From: Micromonospora sp. Llam0
Lineage (GTDB): Bacteria; Actinomycetota; Actinomycetes; Mycobacteriales; Micromonosporaceae
Direction of reading: 5' to 3'
Length of the DNA: 64,000 bases
Assembly: GCF_003751085.1 (NCBI RefSeq)
Contig: NZ_RJJY01000001.1
Coordinates: forward strand, 3,472,001 to 3,536,000
Shown: positions 17,718 to 26,475 of the stretch, one piece after another
Layout: every line of letters starts with the position of its first letter
Numbering within the stretch: the first letter of the stretch is position 1
Position numbers and translations under genes: made by a program
The notes under the pieces: generated by a model
Told to the model about the DNA's origin: nothing
Databases searched by the model: none
The model's input: the letters and a program-made list of their open reading frames with translations, nothing else

Positions 17718-18848
17718 CTACCAGGTGAAGCCGACCGTGAACGGGGTGTTGACCGGGGTGCCGACGCTGTTCACACAGGTCACGCCGACCGTCATGTCGG
17801 CGGCCCCGACCGGGTGCCAGTACTGCACGTGGCAGTGCGCGTCCTGGTAGCCCAGCGCGTACGCCACGGCGTGCCCGGAGTAGTCGATGATCTGTGGGAA
17901 GTGCACCGCGTACCGTCCGGTCCCGGTGCGGGTCACGGCGTAGTCGCCGCTCACCGAGCTGTCGTTGGTCCAGGTGATCGCCGGTGCCGGCCCACCCGAC
18001 GGGTAGGTGTCGCCGACCGTCGCCAGCGCCGTCGGCGCGATCTGCTGCAGCAGGTTGTGCACGGTCCAGGTGATGGTGAACCGGGAGTCGACGAAGGCTC
18101 CGGAGGCGTTGCGGCACCGTACCCGGGCGATCCCGTCGGCGAGGTACGAGTCCACCTTGCACTTCACGGCCGCCGACGTGTAGGCGGTGATCTGATAGAA
18201 CGTGGTCTGCGTCTGGGCGGCCGAGGCGGGCAGCTCCACCGCGTACGAGCCGGGCGCGTCCCGCGCCACCCACGGTGAGCCGCCGCCGGAGTCGAAGCGG
18301 TACCAGGCGCTCGGGGTGTACATCGGCGAGGTCGGGTTGTTCGACCAGAGGTACGACACGCCGTCGGCGGCGAGCGTGGAGCCGCTGGCCTCGACGAAGT
18401 TCGCCACGAAGGTCGCGTCCTGCCGGGCGCCGCTGGCCCCGAAGCAGTAGACGTTGACCAGCAGATCGGTGCCGGACGGATACCAGGAGCCGACGGTGCA
18501 GAACCGGGCCGCCGCGCCGTACGCCTGGGCGTGCACCACTCCCCCGCCGCCGGAGACCAGCGACCCGAGCCCGCCGAACCGCACCTGGTAGATGCCGGCA
18601 CCGGACCGGGTCACGGTGATCGGCCCGCCGCCGGGATTCTTGGCGTACGAGTAGTAGGTGTGGCCGCCGGCGGTCCACATCGGCACCGTGTGACTGGCGG
18701 CGGTGGGGTTGCTGGCCCACACGTAGCTGGTGACGGCCGGGGTGACGGCCGCCGCAGCCGGCGCTGCCGCCGTGACGACGGCGGCGGCCAGGCCGACCGC
18801 CGCAGCACCGAGGACGGCCGAGATCCGCCGAAGAAGCCTGCTGGTCAT
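17718..18848 (-). CDS. Secreted protein of three related beta-rich repeats
   Basis: A 376-residue protein with a signal peptide (basic MTSRLLRR, hydrophobic core, cleavage near AAPAAAA at about 30-35). The mature part contains three related units of roughly 105-115 residues. Each has an aromatic strand (YVWASNP, YLWSNNP, AITWTND), a G-x-Y-x-V strand (GIYQVRF, GSYAVEL, GRYAVHF), a Cys plus W/Y-x-P/D-x-G turn (CTVGSWYPSG, CKVDSYLADG, CHVQYWHPVG), then a Cys-containing strand and F-x-F/W ending. Two cysteines per unit suggest one disulfide each. I do not recognise the family; an extracellular binding role is possible. A frameshifted partial copy lies at 27455-28048. Confidence 0.85.
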   Translation of the reverse strand: MTSRLLRRISAVLGAAAVGLAAAVVTAAAPAAAAVTPAVTSYVWASNPTAASHTVPMWTAGGHTYYSYAKNPGGGPITVTRSGAGIYQVRFGGLGSLVSGGGGVVHAQAYGAAARFCTVGSWYPSGTDLLVNVYCFGASGARQDATFVANFVEASGSTLAADGVSYLWSNNPTSPMYTPSAWYRFDSGGGSPWVARDAPGSYAVELPASAAQTQTTFYQITAYTSAAVKCKVDSYLADGIARVRCRNASGAFVDSRFTITWTVHNLLQQIAPTALATVGDTYPSGGPAPAITWTNDSSVSGDYAVTRTGTGRYAVHFPQIIDYSGHAVAYALGYQDAHCHVQYWHPVGAADMTVGVTCVNSVGTPVNTPFTVGFTW

Positions 18849-18996
18849 GCGCCGACGCTAACCACCGCCGTCAACCGTACGCTCCGGCTACGTCGCCTAC
18901 GACGAGTTCCCGGATCACCCGTCGCGGCGGTGCACTCTCGACTGTCAGCCGGTCGGCCCATACCGGGCTGCGCCGCTTGCCGAGCAAGATGACCGG

Positions 18997-19926
18997 GTGA
19001 AGGCGTTCGTGGGGGTCACCGACGGCGAGTGGCGCAGCTTCCTCGCCGCCCGGCCGCAGATCAACGAGGTCAACTTCTGGCGTCCCGGCGGCGGCAGCTT
19101 CAAGACCCTCACCCCGGGCGAGCCGTTCTTCTTCAAGAGCCGCTACCCGCACAACCGGATTGTCGGCGGCGGCTTCTTCAGCGGGTTCGCGAAGCTGCGG
19201 CTCTCGGAAGCGTGGGGGCTGTTCGGGGAGGCCAACGGGGCGGGTTCCCTCGTCGACATGGCCCGCGACATCGGCAAGTACCGCAGGGATCCGATCGGCC
19301 CCGGCGAGGACCCGGTGATCGGCTGCATCTTCATCCGCGACACCGTCTTCTTCCCCGACGGCCGGCAGCCGGAGCCGCCGCCGGAGTTCCCGTCGAACCT
19401 CACCCAGGGCAAGACCTACGACCTGTCGTCGGGCACGCACTTCGACTACTTCGAGCAGTTGACGAAACTGCTGCTCGGCGGCGAGGTGCGGGTCGACCCG
19501 GAAGGCACCTGGCACCGACCGGGTCCGGTGTTCGGCGACCCCCGGCTCCGGCCGCAGCGCCTCGGGCAGCAGTCGTTCAAGGCGGTCGTGCTCGACACGT
19601 ACTCCCGGCGCTGCGCGATCACCGACAGCAAGCTCCGGCCGGCGCTACAGGCCGCGCACATCCGCCCGGTGGCCGCCGGCGGCGAGCACCGCATCCACAA
19701 CGGCATGCTGCTACGGGCCGACGTACACATCCTCTTCGACCAGGGCTACCTGGGCGTCGACCCGAAGTACCGGCTGCTGGTCAGCCGACGCCTGCGCGAC
19801 GACTTCGGCAACGGCGAACAGTTCTACGCCCGCGCCGGCACCCAGATCGCCGTACCCGAGCAGAAGGCCCGCCGCCCCGATCACGACCTGCTCGAATGGC
19901 ACACCGACGCGGTCTTCAAGCGCTGA
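18997..19926 (+). CDS. HNH endonuclease with N-terminal PUA/SRA-like domain candidate
   Basis: A 309-residue protein. The C-terminal part is an HNH_2-type nuclease with His221 in AAHIRPVAAGGEH, Asn235 in IHNGMLLR and His244 in DVHILFDQG; Cys206 precedes the motif but no full zinc knuckle is evident. The N-terminal 130 residues (WRSFLAARPQINEVNFW, PHNRIVGGGFFSGFAKL) have a compact beta pattern like EVE/ASCH/SRA readers, which in known PUA-HNH enzymes detect modified bases for type IV restriction. The reader assignment is inference; the HNH part is clear. The start is GTG 18997. It stands alone, with no methylase nearby, as expected for a modification-dependent enzyme. Confidence 0.8.
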   Translation: MKAFVGVTDGEWRSFLAARPQINEVNFWRPGGGSFKTLTPGEPFFFKSRYPHNRIVGGGFFSGFAKLRLSEAWGLFGEANGAGSLVDMARDIGKYRRDPIGPGEDPVIGCIFIRDTVFFPDGRQPEPPPEFPSNLTQGKTYDLSSGTHFDYFEQLTKLLLGGEVRVDPEGTWHRPGPVFGDPRLRPQRLGQQSFKAVVLDTYSRRCAITDSKLRPALQAAHIRPVAAGGEHRIHNGMLLRADVHILFDQGYLGVDPKYRLLVSRRLRDDFGNGEQFYARAGTQIAVPEQKARRPDHDLLEWHTDAVFKR

Positions 19927-20034
19927 CGGTCAGGTGCGCATGGCGTCGGTTCGTTGGCACGTCGAGCTACTCAGCAGCCGCCGCTACTGACCGTCGAAGT
20001 CGGTCACAGCGCTGTGTCGTCGACCTTGCGCATC

Positions 20035-20054
20035 GGCTAGGCCGTTCCTAGGCC
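20035..20054 (+). terminator. Weak stem-loop between HNH and GH114 genes
   Basis: GGCTAGG and CCTAGGCC pair with one bulge around a five-base loop, about 110 bases after the HNH stop. The remainder of the 276-base gap 19927-20202 holds no recognised feature. Confidence 0.3.
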
Positions 20055-20202
20055 AACCAGCTTCGCACCGGCTGGCCCGGTACGGTATCGACGACAATGT
20101 GGTTGATCGACCGATCAGGGGCGACGCCACTGCACATCGGATCAGTGTGACCGTCAGCAACCATCGAGGCGGGCAGATCCCGAGCCACACCGGAGTCCAG
20201 CC

Positions 20203-21102
20203 GTGGTCCTGCGTAACGTTGCCGTCCATCTCGCCGCCGGTGCGGTGCTCGTCGCCGCCACCATCGGCTTCGGCACGGCCATGGCCGCCGAAGGAGACGC
20301 CACCCCAGGCCCGACGCCGACGGCCGCCGACGGAGATGCCACGACCGCAGCCACAGGTGCGCCCGCTGGCACAGCCAGCGCCGCGGTCACCCTGCCGCCG
20401 GTCGACGCCCGGTTCGACTACCAGATCGGCCAGGCGTACGCCCCGCCGAGCGGCGTCACAGTGGTCAGCCGTGACCGCGAGGCAGCCCCGGCCGCCGGCC
20501 TCTACAACATCTGCTACGTCAACGCCTTCCAGGTGCAGCCTCACGAGGTCACCTGGTGGCAGCGCAACCACGACGACCTGCTGCTGCGCGACGCCGACGG
20601 CGAGTACGTCGTCGACGGCGACTGGAACGAGATCCTGCTCGACATCTCCACCGCCGCGAAGCGCACCGCGATCGCCGGCATCGTCAACGACTGGATCGAC
20701 GGCTGCGCCGCCGACGGCTTCCAGGCGGTCGAGCCCGACAACATCGACTCGTACTACCGCTCCGACGACCTGCTCACCCTCGACGACGCCGTCGAATACC
20801 TGAAACTGCTCGCCCCGCACACGCACGCAGCCGGGCTAGCCATCGGCCAGAAGAACACCACCGAACTCGGCACGCGAGGCAAAGCCGCCGGCCTCGACTT
20901 CGCGATCGCCGAGGAATGCGGCCGCTACGACGAATGCGGCGACTACACCAGGGTGTACGGCGACAACGTCATCGACATCGAGTACACCGACGACGCCTAC
21001 ACCAAGGCGTGCGCGGCAGTCGGCGCGAGAGTCTCCGTGGTCCGCCGCGACGTCGATGTCACCGCGCCTGGCAGTCGCACCTACGTCTACCGGGCCTGCT
21101 GA
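20203..21102 (+). CDS. Secreted GH114 endo-alpha-1,4-polygalactosaminidase-like protein
   Basis: A 299-residue protein with a signal peptide (about 1-29, ending near AMAAEG), a Thr/Ala/Pro-rich linker (30-65) and a TIM-barrel glycosidase domain. Landmarks are DYQIGQAYAPPSGVTVVSRD at its start, YNICYVNAFQVQPHE, LLLRDADGEYVVDGDWNEIL, the acidic QAVEPDNIDSY motif and FAIAEECG. These match the TM1410/GH114 family, which hydrolyses galactosaminogalactan-type polysaccharides. The start is GTG 20203. The last 70 bases (from 21032) recur at 31592-31660 as an orphan fragment. Confidence 0.85.
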   Translation: MVLRNVAVHLAAGAVLVAATIGFGTAMAAEGDATPGPTPTAADGDATTAATGAPAGTASAAVTLPPVDARFDYQIGQAYAPPSGVTVVSRDREAAPAAGLYNICYVNAFQVQPHEVTWWQRNHDDLLLRDADGEYVVDGDWNEILLDISTAAKRTAIAGIVNDWIDGCAADGFQAVEPDNIDSYYRSDDLLTLDDAVEYLKLLAPHTHAAGLAIGQKNTTELGTRGKAAGLDFAIAEECGRYDECGDYTRVYGDNVIDIEYTDDAYTKACAAVGARVSVVRRDVDVTAPGSRTYVYRAC

Positions 21103-21141
21103 GCACGCCCGGAGACCCTTTGGGTGAAAGGTCGACGACAG

Positions 21142-21744
21142 TCAGAACTGCGGTTGTACGGGTGGCCGGCCCTTCAGCTCGTGAAAGCCGGACACCGTGG
21201 CGACGAGCACGACCCCGTCCCAGAGCCGGCCGGCCTCCTCGCCACGCGGGATCCGGGAGATCACCGGCCCGAAGAAGGCGAACCGGTTGCCGGCACCGTC
21301 GTCGGTGACGACGATCGGGGTGCCGACGTGCTCACCGACGAGCCGGATGCCGGCGGCGTGCGAGGCCCGTACCGCCTCGTCGTACTCCGCCGTCTCGGCC
21401 GCCGCAGCCAACTCCGTGGGCAGTCCGGCGTCCGCCAGGACCTCACCGAAGGGCACCCACTCGCCGCCTTCGTGGACCCGCCGACCGTACGCGGTGAAGA
21501 ACCGCTCCAGCCCGGACTGGCCGTACCGCTGCTCGACCGCGACACACACGCGGACCGGGCCCCACAGGTATCCCTGCGTGTCACCTTCGGGGTCGACCTC
21601 ACGATGCTCGTTGAGGACCGACAGGCTCAGCACGTGCCAGCGGATGTCGAGCGGCCGTACCGTCGCGGCCTCGACCATCCACCGCGACGTCACCCACGTG
21701 TACGGGCAACTCGGGTCGAACCAGAAGTCCACTGTCCGCGCCAT
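21142..21744 (-). CDS. DsbA-family, Rv2466c-like (mycothiol-dependent oxidoreductase) protein
   Basis: A 200-residue thioredoxin-fold protein with an inserted helical domain. The N-terminus VDFWFDPSCPYTWVTSRWM is the active-site strand of the Rv2466c family, and GTPIVVTDDG carries the cis-Pro region. Known members use a CxxC pair to act with mycothiol; here only Cys13 is present and the second position is Thr (CPYT), so a monothiol mechanism is expected. It converges with the GH114 gene (40-base gap). A 57-base copy of its 5' end lies at 27334-27390. Confidence 0.88.
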   Translation of the reverse strand: MARTVDFWFDPSCPYTWVTSRWMVEAATVRPLDIRWHVLSLSVLNEHREVDPEGDTQGYLWGPVRVCVAVEQRYGQSGLERFFTAYGRRVHEGGEWVPFGEVLADAGLPTELAAAAETAEYDEAVRASHAAGIRLVGEHVGTPIVVTDDGAGNRFAFFGPVISRIPRGEEAGRLWDGVVLVATVSGFHELKGRPPVQPQF

Positions 21745-21888
21745 CGGCCGGCCTACCCTCCCTCTTCGCTTCGTACGCTACGCCCGAGTGTCGGCCACCG
21801 GGCCGGTAGCGGTGCCGGGTCGGCAGGAGAGGTACTGGGCAGACCATCGCGACGGCCCCGCGAGATCGGTAGAACAAGGCTGAGGCCG

Positions 21889-22305
21889 TCACGCGGAGGT
21901 GAGCAACCAGACCTCGGCGAGGACAAGCAGGCCGATACCGTACAGGTCCAACCTGATCCGCCGCCGCCGCCGGGACCAGCCGTCGATGCCCAGCATCACC
22001 TTCAGGGGCGACGAGTCCGCCGGCTCGATGATGCTCAGCCGATAGAAGATGTCGTTCACGAGGAACACCTGTAGCGCGATCGCGAGCAGGCCTAGGCTCA
22101 TGCGCGCCGACGGCGGCCAGCCGGGCCCGACAACGCCGGTCAAGACCAGCCCATCGATCGCCAGCAGACCGAGACAAAGTAGATAGCAGATCAGCTTCTC
22201 GCCGAGGAACAGTGCCTTGAGCGCGTCCCTGACGAAGATGTAGCCGGCAACGTAGATGACCGCAAGCTGGGAGACGACCAGCGACAACCAACCCGTCCAC
22301 GCCAT
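21889..22305 (-). CDS. Four-helix small membrane protein, unknown
   Basis: A 138-residue protein with hydrophobic segments at about 5-25, 38-58, 66-86 and 120-137, and a basic cytoplasmic loop WSRRRRRIRLD before the last helix. No family is recognised. The start ATG 22305 is supported only by the position of the first helix. It sits between the DsbA-like gene and a broken IS256 transposase, both on the same strand, with no sign of an operon. Confidence 0.55.
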   Translation of the reverse strand: MAWTGWLSLVVSQLAVIYVAGYIFVRDALKALFLGEKLICYLLCLGLLAIDGLVLTGVVGPGWPPSARMSLGLLAIALQVFLVNDIFYRLSIIEPADSSPLKVMLGIDGWSRRRRRIRLDLYGIGLLVLAEVWLLTSA

Positions 22306-22428
22306 AGCGGCCTCCCACCTGGTCCTATGCGGAACATGGTGTCAGAGGGAGCCCTCCCAAGCAACGAGTGTCGACTATGAGTGATCATTCCGTGCGGCCA
22401 TATCGAGCGGGAGTGGGACCGGGGGCCG

Positions 22429-22905
22429 TCAGGTCAGGTAGTCGACCGTACGGCCTGCCAGCGGGGCGGCCAGGCGCACCAGGACAACCGATTCCACGGC
22501 GATGGCCGGGCATTCCTGGTCGGCTGCCTCCGGCAGCAGGCCCACCCGGATCCGGACCCGGACCGCCGTCTCGCTCTCCGCCACCTCCGGCTCGGCGCCG
22601 TAGCAGGCGGGGGGCCCGGCGGTCAGCACGGTCTTCGTCCGGGTGCCGTTACGGGAGTTCCCGGTGCCCTTGCCGGCCGGGTCGTGCTTGTCGTAGCCGA
22701 CGTGGTCGGTGATCTCGCCCTCCAGAGCGGACTCCAGGACCCGCTTGGTCAGCTGCTGCAGCAGACCGCCCTCACCGGTCAGCTTCAGCCCGTCACCGCG
22801 TGCCCGGTCCACCAGCAGCGCGATCAACTGCTCATCCGTGGTCGTACCCACCGACCCGCCTGCGGGCTCCTGCTCGATGGTGGTCTCGGTCGTCATCTGG
22901 CGCAT
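22429..22905 (-). mobile_element. IS256-family transposase, 5' fragment
   Basis: Residues about 22-95 of this frame (LIALLVDRARGDGLKLTGEG, then LLQQLTKRVLESALEGEITD and HVGYDKHDPAGKGTGNSRNG) are the N-terminal region of IS256/Mutator-type transposases. After KTVLT the sequence leaves the family, and none of the catalytic DDE residues follow. The element is therefore a truncated remnant of about 280 bases with unrelated sequence behind it. No terminal repeats were found. Confidence 0.85.
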
Positions 22906-23028
22906 CTCCCTTGATCAGCAGATCCGCCGTTAGTTGTACACACCCAGCACCGGCAGACACGCGTTGATGAGCTCTACGCCACGGCGAACTTCGTGTGGTG
23001 AATTGCCGTGGTCATGGTTCTCCGTTCG

Positions 23029-23571
23029 TCAGGTCGGGGTGAGGGTGCCGCGTTGCCGGCGGGTGCGGCGGAGCGCGACGACCACGAGAGTGGCCAGCAG
23101 GATTGCCGGCAACCCCGCGACCGACCAGCTCAACGCCAGCGGCGGCCCGGGCTGGGCGAGAACCGGAAGACCCGCGAGCGAGCCCTTCCCTTCACCTGCG
23201 GGACCGTTCACGGTGAAGTGGAAGGTCCAGGTGCCCTCGGCCGGCAGGGCTTGGATGTTGAGACCCCAGACGTCGAGTTTGCGAGGGTGCCGGGCGAGGT
23301 CCCAGCGATCTTCGTCGGATCTGGGCCGCCCGGGCAGTTCTGCGTCGACGTGTCCGGACTTTCCCGCGTACCCGCCGTCGATGTCGAAGGTGAAGTCGAG
23401 CGACTGCATGGCCCGCATCGGCCATCGGCTGAAGCCGACCGTCATCGCGTACGGCCCGATCGTCACCCGCTCGGTGTGCACGATCGTCACCGGCTCGTAC
23501 GCGACCGCCGGGGCCATGGTGACGACCTGCACGACGCCTATCGTCAGCAGCAGTGCCAACAGCCGCCTCAT
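23029..23571 (-). CDS. Secreted, C-terminally anchored beta-sandwich protein of the FixH/CopC-like operon
   Basis: About 180 residues: signal peptide (1-24, ending APAVAYE), an Ig-like beta domain (25-140) with VTIGPYAMTVGFSRWPMRAM and GTWTFHFTVNGPAGEGKGSL, then one transmembrane helix (about 148-168) and a basic RRTRRQR tail. The arrangement resembles envelope domains of the YtkA/FixH type, where the domain sits outside the membrane. Its ATG overlaps the stop of the upstream multi-spanning gene (ATGA), so it is the last gene of a four-gene minus-strand operon controlled from about 26.5 kb. The frame is open further upstream but overlaps that gene. Confidence 0.7.
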   Translation of the reverse strand: MRRLLALLLTIGVVQVVTMAPAVAYEPVTIVHTERVTIGPYAMTVGFSRWPMRAMQSLDFTFDIDGGYAGKSGHVDAELPGRPRSDEDRWDLARHPRKLDVWGLNIQALPAEGTWTFHFTVNGPAGEGKGSLAGLPVLAQPGPPLALSWSVAGLPAILLATLVVVALRRTRRQRGTLTPT

Positions 23572-24695
23572 GCCGCCACCCCCAGAGTCGACGTGTCCAG
23601 CAACCTCAGCATCAGCCCCACGCGCCGGGCGAGGATCCCGGTGGCCGCCCCCACCGCTGCGGCGACCAGGACGGTCGGGGTGATGTAGACGACGATCTCC
23701 ACGAAGCCCGGCAGCTGGACACCGTAGAGAACGGCCTGTTGCAAGGGGATCAGGACGGCCAGTAGACCGGCTCCGACCGCCGCGAAGAGCGGAATCACCG
23801 GCTTGGCCGACACACTGCGGGCCCGGGCGATCAGCCACGCCAGCTCCACCAGCAGCGCTGCGCCCACGGTGCTCAGCGGTATCCAGCTGGGCATGACCGG
23901 CTGCGGCGACGTGAAGTCGCGCATCGGCAGTCCGACCGCGTCGGCGTAGGTGCTCGTCGCCCACGGGGTGATCAACCACAGCAGCGACTGGATCGCGGCC
24001 AGGGTCACCGCGACCATCAGGGCCGCCCCCGGCCGCCGCGTCAGGACCGTGGCCGTGATCAGCGTCAGCACGGTGAGGCAGGCGATGCACACCGCTACGA
24101 GGTCGACCGGGCCGCTGGCCTGCTGGAAGGCATCGGCCAGTACGGGTGCGAAGGCGACCAGCATCGCCAGTGAGATGTACACACCGGCCCGGCCCCAACG
24201 CTCGTGCCGGGCGGCGGCGAACGTCACCATCGAGCCGATGATGGTCGCGAAGTTGCCCTGCAACAGCCCGATGTGCGGCGGCGAGTTGAGTTGGGCGTCG
24301 AACCCGTACAGGCTGTGCCACCACTGGTCCCAGAGCCCGTAGAGCAGGAACGTTGCGGTGGCCAGCCCGACGATCAGGTATCCGAGGGGTGCCGCGAACG
24401 CGCCGCGGAGCACCCGGACGGATCGGCCGCCGACGGCCGGATCGATCGGTCGGCCGGATCGCTGGGCCGCGGTGGTGCGAAGAACGACGACCAGCGCAGT
24501 GATACCGCACAGCGCGCTGCCGCTGTACAGCAAAAGATGCGGCAGGGTGAAGAAGGTGTCCGGGCCGACATCGTTGTGCCACTGGATGTCCCAGCTCCAG
24601 CCGACCAGGGACAGCATCGCTCCGGCCAGGACCAGCCCGGCGGGCAACAACGCCGCCGATCCGGCTCGCGGTTCCTCGGTATGTGTCCGGGTCAT
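23568..24695 (-). CDS. Multi-spanning membrane protein, unknown
   Basis: A 375-residue protein with about ten hydrophobic segments. The loops have many Trp and His residues (WSWDIQWHNDVGPDTFFTLP, GLWDQWWHSLYGFDAQLNSP, PHIGLLQGN), which may form a metal or haem-related site; this is a guess. ATG 24695 with AAGGGA seven bases upstream is chosen; an ATG 21 bases upstream is also in frame. It lies between a FixH/YtkA-like secreted protein and another anchored beta-sandwich protein, which suggests one envelope complex, possibly for copper or oxidase biogenesis. No oxidase subunit genes are in the window. Confidence 0.75.
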   Translation of the reverse strand: MTRTHTEEPRAGSAALLPAGLVLAGAMLSLVGWSWDIQWHNDVGPDTFFTLPHLLLYSGSALCGITALVVVLRTTAAQRSGRPIDPAVGGRSVRVLRGAFAAPLGYLIVGLATATFLLYGLWDQWWHSLYGFDAQLNSPPHIGLLQGNFATIIGSMVTFAAARHERWGRAGVYISLAMLVAFAPVLADAFQQASGPVDLVAVCIACLTVLTLITATVLTRRPGAALMVAVTLAAIQSLLWLITPWATSTYADAVGLPMRDFTSPQPVMPSWIPLSTVGAALLVELAWLIARARSVSAKPVIPLFAAVGAGLLAVLIPLQQAVLYGVQLPGFVEIVVYITPTVLVAAAVGAATGILARRVGLMLRLLDTSTLGVAA

Positions 24696-24721
24696 CGTCC
24701 GTCCCTTCGGGGTCATGTCAC

Positions 24722-25126
24722 TCACGGTGTTACGGAGAACGGGAGTACGGCCCGTTCCGTCCCGGCGTCGTCGTCGACGACGACGGTCAGCTCCCAGCGG
24801 CCGGCCATGTCGAAGTGCGTCTCGGCGCGATACCGGCCGGTCCCTCGGTCGACGGCGGTGGCGGTCAGCGGCGGGTAGGCGTGGCCCATTTCGGTCATCG
24901 CGGGTTCCAGCCGCACCTCGGTCACCCCGGCCGGATCGCTCAGCTGGATCTCCACGCTCCGGTCGCCGACCGTCGCAGTGACAACGACTTCGACGTCGCG
25001 GTGCCCTGCCGTCCCCCGCAAGGCGGTCTGCTCGTCCGACCCGGTGGTGCGGGCGAACCAGACGGTGGAGATGATCACCACTGCGGCGACGGCCAATGTG
25101 ACCAGTGCTTGCCGCCGAGGGCTCAT
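24722..25126 (-). CDS. FixH/YtkA-like membrane-anchored protein
   Basis: About 134 residues: one N-terminal transmembrane helix (residues 6-24) and an external domain with VEIQLSDPAGVTEVRLEPAM, then TEMGHAYPPLTATAVDRGTG and YRAETHFDMAGRWELTVVV. The MxxMGH and the F-x-M-x-G-x-W-x-L pattern is the YtkA-like/FixH domain linked to copper handling in oxidase assembly. ATG 25126 overlaps the stop of the upstream gene. Met and His residues of the motif are candidate Cu ligands. Confidence 0.82.
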   Translation of the reverse strand: MSPRRQALVTLAVAAVVIISTVWFARTTGSDEQTALRGTAGHRDVEVVVTATVGDRSVEIQLSDPAGVTEVRLEPAMTEMGHAYPPLTATAVDRGTGRYRAETHFDMAGRWELTVVVDDDAGTERAVLPFSVTP

Positions 25127-26460
25127 CGGGGTGCTCCGACATCGAGCATCACCGGCACGGTGATCAGCGTGTAGTTGCGCTGGACCTGCATCCATAGCTG
25201 GTAGCGGCCGGGCAACGGAAAGGTGTGGGTGAAGGACACTTCGGGCCCCAGGTCGGCCACCGACTCGTCCGGTGGCTGGGCGCCGATGTCCGGTCGCGGC
25301 CCCATCGCGTGGACGTGGGCCCACACCTGCGCATCCTGCACCGCCGTTGCCGGGGCGTCGGGCGGGAGCGGGCCGACGGCGATGAGGTGCCCCACCATGC
25401 CCAGCCACGGTTGCAGGTCGGCCTCGCCGAAGTTCGCGACGATCGTGGTCGGTTCGCCGGCCCTGCGGCCCGAGATCGTCACCGGCACCGGAGCCTGCGC
25501 GGTGTTCGACACCCGAGCCTGCGCGGTGTCCGGGACGGTCGCCACAGCGGACCCGGCGACCTCGAAGCCGACCGGTGAGCGGAGGAGCTGTGGGCCTCCT
25601 CCGCTGCGGGCGACCTCGGCGGTGAGCGTGTAGTGACCGGGCCGGGGCGTGGCCAGGTGGACCTCGTACTCGCCGGGTCGGGTCCGCACCGGATGGACGT
25701 GGCGCAAGGTCCGGTCAGGCGTGACCACCAGCAGATGTACGAAGGCCGCGTCGTGGACGACCAGGTCGTCGACGGGCCGGCCGCTGGCACTGTCGGTGAA
25801 GGAGAGCTGTACGAGGGTCACGCCGTCGCCGGCGGGCTCGGAGGAGGTCAGCAGGGTGACCGGTGGCCTGGGGACCGGCGCCGGCGCCGGGACCGGCCTG
25901 GAGAGCGTGGCCGCGGTGACGGCGACCCCGAGTGCCGCTGCGAGGCCGGACGTCGCGACGTGGGCCGGCCAGGCCCGGCGGGCGAGCAGGCTCGCGCCCA
26001 GCGCACCGAGAAGCAGCAGGCCGGCCGCCGCGAAGCCGTAGTAGGTGAGGGTCTCGGCGGTGGTGAGCACGACCGCCGGCACGACGAACGGGATCGAGGC
26101 GACGGTCGACCCGTCGTCGAGCAGCAGTTCCTGCGTACCCGGGCGATCGACCCGTAGGGTGGCTCCATAGGTCCCCGGGGTGGCGCCCAGCCGGACGGTG
26201 GCCACGCCTGTCCCCAGGCGGAGTGTCAGCGTGCCCGCAGGGCTGCCGGCGTGCGTCACCACGTCCACCCGCAGGGGCCCCGGGACGACGTCGACCCGGC
26301 GCAGGACCACGGTGAGCTCCCGCTCGCCGAGGCTCTGGGAGACGTGGATGTCGGTGCCGGCCGGAGCGCCGTCCGCGTGCGCAGGGGAGGCACCCAGAGC
26401 CAGCAGCGTCACCACGGCGGCAAGAAGCGTCGCGATCCACCTGATGTCCCGCACTGGCAA
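25123..26460 (-). CDS. Secreted/anchored CopC-YtkA-like metal-handling protein
   Basis: A 445-residue protein: signal peptide (1-29, ending SPAHAD), a CopC-like beta domain (30-130), one transmembrane helix (about 137-160), a second hydrophobic segment (168-185), then two more beta domains. The His-rich loops TLRHVHPVRTRPGEYEVHL and LQPWLGMVGHLIAVG with WAHVHAMG, plus FTHTFPLPGRYQLWMQVQ, resemble copper-binding domains found next to copper exporters. The start is TTG 26460 or GTG 26454. It heads the four-gene operon and faces a divergent TetR gene across a 44-base dyad. Confidence 0.75.
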   Translation of the reverse strand: MPVRDIRWIATLLAAVVTLLALGASPAHADGAPAGTDIHVSQSLGERELTVVLRRVDVVPGPLRVDVVTHAGSPAGTLTLRLGTGVATVRLGATPGTYGATLRVDRPGTQELLLDDGSTVASIPFVVPAVVLTTAETLTYYGFAAAGLLLLGALGASLLARRAWPAHVATSGLAAALGVAVTAATLSRPVPAPAPVPRPPVTLLTSSEPAGDGVTLVQLSFTDSASGRPVDDLVVHDAAFVHLLVVTPDRTLRHVHPVRTRPGEYEVHLATPRPGHYTLTAEVARSGGGPQLLRSPVGFEVAGSAVATVPDTAQARVSNTAQAPVPVTISGRRAGEPTTIVANFGEADLQPWLGMVGHLIAVGPLPPDAPATAVQDAQVWAHVHAMGPRPDIGAQPPDESVADLGPEVSFTHTFPLPGRYQLWMQVQRNYTLITVPVMLDVGAPR

Positions 26461-26475
26461 GCCCCCGTCTCGTCA

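Noticed and set aside
24696..25142. A 149-codon N-terminal extension of the multi-spanning protein ending at 23568.
   Set aside because: The extension overlaps the FixH-like gene in another frame and lacks membrane or domain features; ATG 24695 has a proper ribosome site.
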